A stretch of 12,570 nucleotides of DNA from Vulcanimicrobiota bacterium (GTDB lineage: Bacteria > Vulcanimicrobiota > Vulcanimicrobiia > Vulcanimicrobiales > Vulcanimicrobiaceae): contig PMUE01000216.1 in NCBI GenBank assembly GCA_003167055.1, positions 251-12,820 on the forward strand. Direction: 5' to 3'. The position numbers and the translations under genes were made by a program. Positions 1 through 4,940 of this stretch are shown in pieces. The notes under the pieces are model-generated. The model was not told the origin of the DNA and made no database searches. It saw only the letters and a program-made list of their open reading frames with translations. The number at the start of each line of letters is the position of its first letter. Positions within the stretch are counted from its first letter, which is position 1.

Positions 1-147
1 GTCTTGCGCGCCGAACACGATCGCGCGCACGCTGCGCTGACCTTCGAGTTTGCGCCGCTGCGGCGTATCGGGAATGCGTGGCTTGACGTTCTGCCAGCCG
101 GGAATGTCGACGACCACGTTGGTGACGACCGGGTCAAGCGGATCCAT
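1..147 (-). CDS. Partial hypothetical protein, N-terminal 49 residues
   Basis: The leftward frame is open from an ATG at 147 to the window edge and starts MDPLDPVVTNVVVDIPGW. A GGAAG sits 8 bases upstream of the ATG, a plausible ribosome site. The composition (alternating Val, Asp, Pro, then a basic PQRRKLEGQR stretch and VRAIVFG) looks coding. The rightward frame over the same bases runs into the transposon end and looks like a shadow. No family is recognised. Before the element inserted, this start lay about 42 bases from the pxpB start, so the two genes were divergent neighbours. The 3' end of the gene is outside the window. Confidence 0.45.
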   Translation of the reverse strand, partial: MDPLDPVVTNVVVDIPGWQNVKPRIPDTPQRRKLEGQRSVRAIVFGAQD

Positions 148-179
148 GGGCGATGCTTCCGGGTGCCGGTGGCGAATCG

Positions 180-189
180 CCTTCCTGAT
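180..189. repeat. Left copy of 10 bp target-site duplication
   Basis: CCTTCCTGAT occurs here directly outside the left terminal inverted repeat. It recurs exactly at 3452-3461 directly outside the right one. A perfect 10-mer at both exact boundaries is the signature of transposition. Duplications of roughly 9-12 bp are known for IS4-type elements. Because the duplicated bases run into a C/G-rich edge, the true length could be 8-10 bp. Confidence 0.75.
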
Positions 190-219
190 GGCTTTGCCCA
201 ATTAGTGAGGCTTGCCTAT
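190..219 (+). repeat. Left terminal inverted repeat
   Basis: Reading inward, the repeat starts GGCTTTGCCCAA, has 11 poorly conserved bases, then TGCCTAT. The reverse complement of 3422-3451 has the same layout without gaps: 12/12 outer bases, 4/11 middle bases and 7/7 inner bases match. An outer box plus an inner box is the usual layout of a transposase-recognised end (cleavage tip and binding site). A second TCTGCCTATAAAA box lies just inside at 231-243. Confidence 0.75.
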
Positions 220-242
220 TTATTGATAAATCTGCCTATAAA
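212..242 (+). promoter_or_regulatory. Possible promoter inside the left element end
   Basis: TTGCCT at 212-217 and TATAAA at 237-242 are separated by 19 bases and lie ahead of the gene that starts at 317. This is an AT-rich island in otherwise GC-rich DNA. The -35 match is weak and the spacing long, so it is only a candidate. If it is real, the inner box of the inverted repeat doubles as part of a promoter that drives the first cargo gene. Confidence 0.25.
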
Positions 243-316
243 AATGGGAAGGGTAGAGGTGGACGGACGTGTCTAACGCAAGAAAGGCCGTCCCTGCAAC
301 CCGGAGGCTAACAACC

Positions 317-502
317 ATGGCCACAACCAAAACAAGACTCGAATATGAAGTTTCGCAGGATGCGACTGATCGCCTCGGTGAGACGTGGGCCGTCGCTGCC
401 GTGAACCACGCTGGCGACGGCGAAATATACGTCGCCACTTTCGACGGACCCGATGCCAAAGAACGTGCTGAGGAGTACGCAGCGTTTAAGAACGGTCAGT
501 AA
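317..502 (+). CDS. Small accessory protein, 61 aa, function unknown
   Basis: The ATG at 317 is preceded by GGAGG with a 9-base gap, a strong ribosome site. It is preferred over an in-frame GTG at 269. The protein is soluble-looking and acidic, with a core of alternating polar and hydrophobic residues (ETWAVAAVNHAGDGEIYVATF) and a C-terminal GPDAKERAEEYAAFKNG helix. I recall GPDA-x-ER-A-x-x-YA-x-F-x-x-x-like tails in small hypothetical proteins on bacterial accessory DNA, but no function is known to me. It is the first cargo gene inside the left end of the element. Its stop codon overlaps the end of the convergent WYL-like gene by 7 bases. Confidence 0.7.
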   Translation: MATTKTRLEYEVSQDATDRLGETWAVAAVNHAGDGEIYVATFDGPDAKERAEEYAAFKNGQ

Positions 503-813
503 TCGACCTCTGCATCTATAAAGTCAATACACGGCGCCTTTCTCGAATGATTAGGCGCCGTGTGCCATTCTCCCAGGCGTGACTCGACTTCGGTCAGCTC
601 GTCAATATGGATGCATCGCCAATTATTTAGCGAGCCCGGAGGACCAAGTCCCTTCTCGCTATCGCCTGCGAACTGATAGCAGAGTGCATTGCGCACGCCC
701 TTCTTTGTGCCAATGGCGTGCGGGCACATCTCGCGCCAACGACCATGGTACATGCCTACAATTTGATGCTTGTCAACGATAGCTTGACGAACAATCGCGT
801 AAACGTCTGGCAT
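496..813 (-). CDS. WYL-like domain hypothetical protein, 105 aa
   Basis: The ATG at 813 is chosen because GGAGG lies 9 bases upstream. A longer 136-aa reading would add an Arg-rich stretch unlike a coding N-terminus. The layout is that of a stand-alone WYL-like ligand-binding fold: an N-terminal helix AIVRQAIVDKHQIV, a strand MYHGRWREMCPHAIG (residues 21-35), NALCYQFAGDSEKGLGP (42-58), NWRCIHIDELTEVE (64-77) and a C-terminal HTAPNHSRKAPCIDFIDAEVDY. WYL domains usually sense nucleotides or nucleic acid in regulators of defence and DNA-damage systems. No DNA-binding domain is present here, so a partner or a sensor-only role is inferred. It is the last gene of the leftward set P63C remnant, two zinc-ribbon genes and this gene. 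Confidence 0.65.
   Translation of the reverse strand: MPDVYAIVRQAIVDKHQIVGMYHGRWREMCPHAIGTKKGVRNALCYQFAGDSEKGLGPPGSLNNWRCIHIDELTEVESRLGEWHTAPNHSRKAPCIDFIDAEVDY
529..563. terminator. 10 bp perfect inverted repeat, possible terminator
   Basis: ACACGGCGCC (529-538) and GGCGCCGTGT (554-563) form a perfect 10 bp stem around a 15-base loop, 27 bases after the stop of the rightward 61-aa gene. No T-run follows, so it would be a weak or Rho-assisted terminator. It lies inside the 3' part of the convergent WYL-like gene, where the two arms encode TAP and APC. Confidence 0.35.
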
Positions 814-886
814 ATAAACCCGCCTCCGTAGAGGACGAATTCTAACACGGTTTCGATGCCGAGCTGCCCTTCGTGGGCCGAATGGA

Positions 887-1013
887 CTAGTTCTGGACTG
901 GCGCAATAAAGAGGTTACAGCCGCACCCGGGATTGCAGGGCCCGATGCCGTTCCGGTGATTCCCTCGTGGGTGGCCGCAGCGAGCGCATTTCACCCGATG
1001 CCGGTCCAGTCAT
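887..1013 (-). pseudogene. Second small CGH zinc-ribbon gene, probably frameshifted
   Basis: The cysteine-bearing frame ends at a TAG at 887 and reads VKCARCGHPRGNH, then GPCNPGCGC, then NLFIAPVQN. This is a C-x2-C-G-H-x4-H-x5-C-x3-C-x-C pattern typical of tiny zinc-binding proteins. An ATG at 1013-1011 overlaps the TGA of the gene above as ATGA and follows GGGGA at a good distance, but it is in a different frame. Removing one G from the GGG near 995 would give an intact 41-aa protein. Either one base was inserted, or translation begins at the in-frame GTG at 994 (35 aa, weak ribosome site). It is too short for common gene finders. Confidence 0.5.
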
Positions 1014-1171
1014 TTCTTCCCCTTTGCTTTTGAGCAACCGCGATCCTGACCGGCCCGCTGGCAAGTCTCGCACTTACCCTTCTTAGAGTGTAACGTCTTA
1101 GCGTGGCCGCACTTCTCCCACGGGTTGCTCGCGTGTGACCAGTGGCGGCGGAAAGGTGAGTAAGGTGCCAT
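1010..1171 (-). CDS. Small CGH zinc-ribbon protein, 53 aa
   Basis: The ATG at 1171 follows GAGG with a 5-base gap and directly abuts the ancestral stop of the P63C gene (TAGATG), so the two were translationally coupled. The protein begins MAPYSPFRRHW. It then reads NPWEKCGHAKTLHSKKGKCETC (Cys21, His23, His28, Cys34, Cys37) and ends with Cys46 and a Lys-rich SKAKGKK tail. Cys/His spacing suggests one bound zinc, and the basic ends suggest nucleic-acid or ribosome contact. Both points are inferred. It shares the CGH-x4-H core with the next gene, so the pair is probably a tandem duplication. The final TGA overlaps the next ATG. Confidence 0.6.
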   Translation of the reverse strand: MAPYSPFRRHWSHASNPWEKCGHAKTLHSKKGKCETCQRAGQDRGCSKAKGKK

Positions 1172-1456
1172 CTAATCCTCGTCCGGTATCTGCTCTTTGC
1201 CCCATTCGAGCAGAGGCAACTTTAGGTTCTCGGCGTGGCGCGGCAGAAATTTGTTCCATCAACGCCCTGAAATCGTCCCAGGACTTCGAACCACGCATGA
1301 TCGTGAGCACGGTAGCAAGATGCTGGTTGAGAGCCGGAACCCCGTAATCGCCCGTAAGAAACTGCGTGTGCTTATGGCGCCGATACTTTCCGACCTTGGG
1401 ATTGAGCTGTTCGAGCTTCGGCAGTATCCCCGGCGTCACCTCAATAGAGGCCACAA
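1172..1456 (-). pseudogene. C-terminal remnant of a P63C-domain gene, frameshifted
   Basis: The leftward translation contains TPGILPKLEQLNP, then KYRRHKHTQFLTGDYGVPALNQHL, then a TIMRGSKSWDDFRALM segment. This matches the C-terminal P63C domain of phage-type proteins as I know it (R-x-LPPG-L-x-x-L-x-x-LNP, YRxHKxxQ-LT-DxG-P-L). The rest of the protein is missing beyond about 1456, where transposase sequence begins. Near 1227-1235 the frame is broken. In the shifted frame the sequence continues NLKLPLLEWGKEQIPDED and stops at 1172-1174, just before the zinc-ribbon ATG. That is a natural C-terminus, so a single-base insertion (or 2-base loss) has occurred. Without the shift the reading runs on to a nonsensical tail ending at 1098. 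Confidence 0.65.
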
Positions 1457-1869
1457 CGCTGCACGGCGCAGACTACGCGCAGTTCCCGACCTTGCTAAAC
1501 TCAACCGCTCGCCGATTCCAAGTCAAAGAAGTGTCCGCCGACAAGGCGTATCTCGGCCTGAGTAATCTTGAAGCAGCGGAGGCCGTAGGCGCGTTTCCCT
1601 CCATCCCGTTTAAGTCGAACAGCACGCCACGAAACAAGGCGGGGTTATGGCGCAAGCATTACGCTTTTCAGTAATACGCGCCCGAAGAGTTTGCGGCGCA
1701 CTATCACAAGCGTTCAAACGTGGAAACGACGTTCGCAATGATTAAGGCCAAATTTGGAGGGTTCGTTCGCTCAAAGACAACCGCAGCGCAGATAAACGAG
1801 GTGCTCTGCAAAGTGCTTTGCCACAACCTCTGCTGCCTAGTCCAAGCTTCCTATGAGCAGGCAGCGTAA
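1456..1869 (+). pseudogene. IS4-type DDE transposase remnant, 5' truncated with internal stop
   Basis: From about 1456 the frame reads HGADYAQFPTLL, then VSADKAYLGLSNLEA, PFKSNSTPRNKAGLW, then a TAA at 1672-1674. It resumes in the same frame with YAPEEFAAHYHKRSNVETTF, MIKAKFGG and VLCKVLCHNLCCLV, ending at the TAA at 1867-1869. YHKRSNVETTFAMIK fits the Y(2)R(3)E(6)K signature of IS4-superfamily transposases, and its Glu is the third residue of the DDE triad. The first two acidic residues, or at least the first, lie in the missing N-terminal half. The 5' break coincides with the break in the P63C gene on the other strand, so this copy appears to have inserted into or recombined with P63C and then decayed. 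Confidence 0.8.
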
Positions 1870-2184
1870 GGCTCCGTGATCCGGCCGGGACCAGCCCCAG
1901 GTGGCTCCCGTCGAAAGGGCCACCCGGGGCCCGGAACCGAATCCACGCTCCTTAGGTACTACCCAGGTGTGAAGAATGTGAAAAACGCGGTGGCCAGTGG
2001 GCCCTGCACCAGGAGAGCCCCATTCCCCGTCGCTATTTAGTAGGAGTGGACACGTTAATGGAGTCACCCCTTGGCTTTATATTGGCGGACAGCCTAGCAC
2101 CCTCTGCCCCCCTCCAATTACTAGCCCCGCGCGGTGCACGCAGTGCCTGAAGAGCACAAACAGAGACCAGGTCCCGGCGGTGTA
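1870..2184. other. GC-rich non-coding segment with hairpin potential
   Basis: These 315 bases between the transposase remnant and the three-gene cassette hold no convincing gene. Open frames here are short or have implausible composition, and a possible 30-aa frame from the ATG at 2058 has no supporting ribosome site. The sequence is rich in short complementary runs, including the hairpin at 1895-1929 and GTGGCC/GGGCCC words. Its right part (2040-2184) should hold the promoter and leader of the cassette. The left part could be the tail of the old insertion sequence or an RNA-structured remnant. Confidence 0.5.
1895..1929. terminator. Imperfect GC-rich hairpin after transposase remnant
   Basis: CCCCAGGTGGCTCCC (1895-1909) can pair with GGGCCACCCGGGG (1917-1929) around a GTCGAAA loop, with a bulge and a few mismatches. 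It lies 25 bases after the transposase stop. No T-tract follows, so it may be a weak terminator or part of a structured RNA. Confidence 0.35.
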
Positions 2185-2397
2185 ATGAAAGACACCATCA
2201 CGGTAACGGCAACTTCGGAAAGCGGTGGCACCGAAGTTACGCTATCGGACGGAACGGTATTGACCATTAAAGCGTCGATTATTGAAGCGTGGCGAATTGC
2301 GAACGAGTATGACGCCAACGGCTTCCCGATTTATCAGGTACGGGCAAGCCTAGCGTCAACGACTAAGCAGGTAGGCGATGGTCTCAAAAAGTCTTGA
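2185..2397 (+). CDS. Cassette protein 1, 70 aa, unknown
   Basis: The ATG at 2185 has GGCGG about 5 bases upstream. A GTG at 2134 would add an unlike-coding stretch and is not preferred. The protein reads MKDTITVTATSESGGTEVTL, then SDGTVLTIKASIIEAWRIAN and a C-terminal EYDANGFPIYQVR segment. This looks like a small beta-hairpin followed by a helix, soluble, with no signal peptide. Its last 20 bases overlap the start of the next gene, a sign of coupled translation. The position at the head of three overlapping genes and the small size resemble an antitoxin or a regulatory partner, but no sequence motif supports a specific role. Confidence 0.65.
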   Translation: MKDTITVTATSESGGTEVTLSDGTVLTIKASIIEAWRIANEYDANGFPIYQVRASLASTTKQVGDGLKKS

Positions 2398-2929
2398 GGT
2401 TACGTCCACGTCGCAGCCGTGGGTAGAGCTTCTGACCGGATTTCGATTTCTCACTTGGGAGATGGTCTCGTCGAAACTCACTGCTTATGCGTATAAAGGC
2501 TGGGACGGATCGGACGCCGAGCCCATTGCTATAGATGCCACGCGCGAAGCACGCGCGTTTGTTACGTCGCTTCCACCTGGCACCAGACAGCCTGAAGTGA
2601 GTGCAGGCTATGACGGTTCCATTGGACTTTCGTGGTCAGGGCGCGACATGCAGATGTTTGCGCACTTTCCACCCAGTGGAAGTATGGATTTCTCGTTCCA
2701 GCTCGGTCGTTTTGGATGGAACCATTCAAAGAGAATATCCGCGCGCGACCCTGAAATACTTGAAGAAATCCGCCCAACGTTCGGATATATTGCCGAGAAT
2801 CTCGTGGCGAGCATTCTCATAACGACTTTGAGTGTCACCATTCTAAGCATCATCAACACTTCGCCGCCCGAGGCTGAGGCATTGCCTCACAGAAAAGCTC
2901 TGCCAGGTGATCGACAGAATCCCGTCTGA
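2378..2929 (+). CDS. Cassette protein 2, GWDG-motif protein, 183 aa
   Basis: The ATG at 2378 lies inside the 3' end of cassette protein 1. Residues 33-50 (KLTAYAYKGWDGSDAEPI) followed by a helix EARAFVTSLPPG and then EVSAGYDGSIGLSWS (73-87) resemble a recurrent uncharacterised motif of bacterial accessory proteins. In that motif a helix ends in K-x-GWDG, followed by a P-x-x-x-A helix and a strand pair D-G-x-I-x-x-x-W. A second half has FHF-like strands (MDFSFQLGRFGW). A hydrophobic stretch LVASILITTLSVTILSII (about 142-159) could be a membrane helix or a buried helix. The C-terminus overlaps the next gene by 23 bases. Function is unknown. Confidence 0.65.
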   Translation: MVSKSLEVTSTSQPWVELLTGFRFLTWEMVSSKLTAYAYKGWDGSDAEPIAIDATREARAFVTSLPPGTRQPEVSAGYDGSIGLSWSGRDMQMFAHFPPSGSMDFSFQLGRFGWNHSKRISARDPEILEEIRPTFGYIAENLVASILITTLSVTILSIINTSPPEAEALPHRKALPGDRQNPV

Positions 2930-3392
2930 ATCGGATTCGTGGCTACACCACGTCATAATTAAGGCGGAGGTGTGTCCCGACAAGAAAAAGACCTGTGGCA
3001 TTTGGCACTACGCAATAACGCGCTCGATTAGGACTAGCTCCAAAGTGGAGATATCGGGCCGCATGCTCTCTCTGATAACAAACGGGATAGAGAGCGCCGC
3101 GAATGAAGCCGCTTCAAAGCTCAGGGACGCCAAATTCAGGGGCATCGTATTTGAGACGATCGAAGCGGTAAGACAGACAATAGGCGATTTCTATTCCGTG
3201 ACTCTAGATCCATGTGACGAAGACGCTGCCCATGCCTATTTGGAGCATCGCGCTTACAACGCCAGTCCTGGCGGCGTCGAGGCGTTTCTCGTCTCCGCCG
3301 AGGTAGTCAGATTGCATAATGCGTTTACCTTCGCTCCTCCGGGCTCGGGACAGCTCGAAGCTTTAGAGCGGAAAGCTGGCGCTGCGGCCTAG
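2907..3392 (+). CDS. Cassette protein 3, 161 aa, unknown
   Basis: The GTG at 2907 overlaps the end of cassette protein 2 by 23 bases and starts MIDRIPSESDSWLHHVIIKA. No strong ribosome site is visible, as expected for a gene coupled to its upstream partner. It then has CGIWHYAITRSIRTSSKVEISGRML (residues 30-54), a helical middle, RDAKFRGIVFETIEAVRQTIGDFY (73-96) and an acidic DPCDEDAAHAYLEH stretch. The soluble alpha/beta-looking protein has no transmembrane helix, signal peptide or nuclease motif that I recognise. It ends 29 bases before the right inverted repeat, so it is the last cargo gene. With its two partners it forms a candidate three-component accessory system. Confidence 0.65.
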   Translation: MIDRIPSESDSWLHHVIIKAEVCPDKKKTCGIWHYAITRSIRTSSKVEISGRMLSLITNGIESAANEAASKLRDAKFRGIVFETIEAVRQTIGDFYSVTLDPCDEDAAHAYLEHRAYNASPGGVEAFLVSAEVVRLHNAFTFAPPGSGQLEALERKAGAAA

Positions 3393-3421
3393 AGGCCCTT
3401 CTTTGGCAGGCTGCCGCTTTT

Positions 3422-3451
3422 ATAGGCAGACGTGCTTACTTGGGCAAAGCC
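3422..3451 (-). repeat. Right terminal inverted repeat
   Basis: Read from 3451 inward on the minus strand, the repeat is GGCTTTGCCCAA, then 11 variable bases, then TGCCTAT, matching the left end in layout and spacing. The outer GGGC-AAA-GCCC is itself a small hairpin. The repeat abuts the second copy of the 10 bp direct repeat. Confidence 0.75.
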
Positions 3452-3461
3452 CCTTCCTGAT
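3452..3461. repeat. Right copy of 10 bp target-site duplication
   Basis: CCTTCCTGAT repeats the sequence at 180-189 exactly. Its last two bases are the A and T of the pxpB start codon, so the insertion point lies at the very beginning of pxpB and the duplication restored the start. Confidence 0.75.
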
Positions 3462-4107
3462 GCATGAGTTTGGAGCGCCTAACTTGCGGCGTGTTGGCCA
3501 ATCAACCATCGTGCTCGAGTGCGACGACACCAGCACGGCGATGCAGCAGCGCTTGTGGGCGCTCGCGCGCGTCGCGCGCAGCTGGCCTCACATCGGCGAA
3601 GCGGTGATCGGCGCGGGGAACCTCAGCGTCGTCTTCGATGGGCGTGTCGTAGCATACGAGGCATTGCGCGTCGAACTCGAAGCGGCGTGGGAACGCACGC
3701 TCGGCGACGCGGTGAGCGAACGAACGATCGAGATCGTGGTGCGGTATGGCGGCGACGAAGGCGCGGACCTGCGCGACGTCGCCGAAGCCTGCGGACTGCG
3801 TGAAGATGAAGTGATCGCGTTGCACGCTTCCGCTACCTACGTGGTCGCGTTTGTCGGCTTTCTTCCGGGCTTTGCCTACCTCGACGGTCTCGACGAGCGT
3901 TTGCGGCTTCCACGGCGCGCGGCGCCGCGCACGCGAGTCCCGGCAGGTTCGGTCGCGATCGCGGGCGCGCAGAGCGGCGTCTATCCGTTCGACTCACCGG
4001 GTGGGTGGCACGTTATCGGTCGCACCGCTCAGCGCATGTTCGATCCCGATCGCGAACCGGCCGCGCTCTTACAGCCGGGCGACCGCGTGCGCTTCGTCCC
4101 GGCATGA
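3460..4107 (+). CDS. pxpB: 5-oxoprolinase subunit PxpB
   Basis: This is a KipI/PxpB-family subunit, which together with PxpC and PxpA hydrolyses 5-oxoproline (pyroglutamate) to glutamate using ATP in the cytoplasm. The 215-aa protein has the family C-terminal core in order: FVGFLPGFAYLDGL (131-144), LPRRAAPRTRVPAGSVAIAG (150-169) and QSGVYPFDSPGGWHVIGRT (171-189), then a PGDRVRF strand. The ATG at 3460 is chosen because the N-terminal strand PNLRRVGQSTIVLECDD then lies where the family begins. A longer in-frame start at 3403 would lie inside the transposon end. There is no good ribosome site, and the start codon overlaps the target duplication. The stop overlaps pxpC as ATGA. Confidence 0.93.
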   Translation: MHEFGAPNLRRVGQSTIVLECDDTSTAMQQRLWALARVARSWPHIGEAVIGAGNLSVVFDGRVVAYEALRVELEAAWERTLGDAVSERTIEIVVRYGGDEGADLRDVAEACGLREDEVIALHASATYVVAFVGFLPGFAYLDGLDERLRLPRRAAPRTRVPAGSVAIAGAQSGVYPFDSPGGWHVIGRTAQRMFDPDREPAALLQPGDRVRFVPA

Positions 4108-4940
4108 GCGATCGCGCGATAACGCTCGAGCGCGCCGGCTTGCAGAGTCTGGTCGTCGATCGCGGACGTTTCGGCTTGCGTCATCAGGGCGTCGGCTGGT
4201 GTGGCGCCCTGGATCTTCGCAGTTACACGATCGCCAACGAGCTCGTGGGCAACAGCGAGGGCGCGGCGGCAATCGAAATTGTGCTCGGTGATGTTATCGT
4301 GCGTTTTGAAACGGCGTCGCAGTTTGCGCTCGCCGGCGCCGATTGCGGCGCAGAGCTCGACGGTGTGCCGGTTGCCACGTGGTCACCGCACGCCGCATGC
4401 GCCGGAGCACGCCTTATCTTGCGGCGCCCGCGCGCATGGATGCGTACGATTCTCGCCGTCGACGGCGGCATCGACGTTCCGCTGGTCCTTGGATCGCGCA
4501 CGACCGACCTTATCGCCGCGATGGGGGGCCTTGCCGGGCGCGCGCTGCGCGCCGGCGATCGGCTCGCACTCGGACCTGCGTCGCGCACCGCACGGCGTGC
4601 GCCGGTTGCGTCGCCGGATATCGATTGTGTCTTGCGAACGATTGCCCAACCGCTGTCGGATCATCTCTGGGACCGTACCTGGACGGTCGGGCACGAAAGC
4701 AATCGCATGGGCTATCGCTTGAAAGGCGACGCGATGCCGCACGATCTCGGAATGCTGCCGTCGCGCGCGGTCTTTCCCGGGTTCATTCAGCTTCCGCCTT
4801 CGGGCGAGCCAATTGTGCTGCTGAGCGATGCGCAGACCACCGGCGGATACCCGCTCGCCGGCGTCGTAATCGAAGAGGACCTATGGAAGCTGGGGCAAGC
4901 GCCGATCGGGGCGCAGGTGCGATTCGTTCGGTGGGAGTGA
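4104..4940 (+). CDS. pxpC: 5-oxoprolinase subunit PxpC
   Basis: This is the biotin-dependent-carboxyltransferase-like (KipA/PxpC) partner of PxpB. The 278-aa protein shows the family marks: GVGWCGALDLRSYTIANELVGN (29-50), ILAVDGGIDVPLVLGSRTTDL (116-136), ESNRMGYRLKG (198-208) and IQLPPSGEPIVLLSDAQTTGGYP (228-250). The chosen ATG overlaps the pxpB stop by four bases. A longer frame from 4005 would read through pxpB and is rejected. Length is slightly under the usual 300 or so. In the known complex PxpB and PxpC catalyse the ATP-dependent activation step and work with PxpA. The stop TGA shares bases with the pxpA GTG (GTGA). Confidence 0.93.
   Translation: MSDRAITLERAGLQSLVVDRGRFGLRHQGVGWCGALDLRSYTIANELVGNSEGAAAIEIVLGDVIVRFETASQFALAGADCGAELDGVPVATWSPHAACAGARLILRRPRAWMRTILAVDGGIDVPLVLGSRTTDLIAAMGGLAGRALRAGDRLALGPASRTARRAPVASPDIDCVLRTIAQPLSDHLWDRTWTVGHESNRMGYRLKGDAMPHDLGMLPSRAVFPGFIQLPPSGEPIVLLSDAQTTGGYPLAGVVIEEDLWKLGQAPIGAQVRFVRWE

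Larger units (their letters stand above)
190..3451. mobile_element. 3.26 kb transposed unit without an intact transposase
   Basis: The segment is bounded by 30 bp imperfect inverted repeats and flanked by an exact 10 bp direct repeat. Removing it together with one repeat copy rejoins the leftward gene at 147 to the pxpB start with a 42-base gap. It carries about ten small or broken genes unrelated to the flanks: a 61-aa protein, a WYL-like protein, two zinc-ribbon genes, a P63C remnant, a transposase remnant and a three-gene cassette. The only transposase trace (1456-1869) lacks its N-terminal part and has a stop codon, so the unit would need a transposase in trans. It may instead be a cargo-loaded derivative of an insertion sequence that lost its own gene. 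Ends and duplication are seen directly; one-step mobility is inferred. Confidence 0.7.

Noticed and set aside
1837..2067. Leftward 76-aa frame across the transposase end
   Set aside because: Its composition is not convincing, there is no ribosome site, and it overlaps the transposase stop; probably chance.
3440..3453. Reading the end repeats as REP-type hairpins rather than transposon ends
   Set aside because: GGGC-AAA-GCCC can fold alone, but the second TGCCTAT box at equal spacing and the exact flanking duplication fit a transposon better.
3403..3459. Upstream extension of pxpB by 19 residues
   Set aside because: It lies within the right end of the element and encodes nothing like the family N-terminus; the ATG at 3460 fits.
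4343..4936. Long N-terminal extension of pxpA in frame with an Arg-rich reading
   Set aside because: It overlaps pxpC in another frame and is Arg/Ala shadow sequence of a high-GC gene; the GTG at 4937 starts the family sequence.
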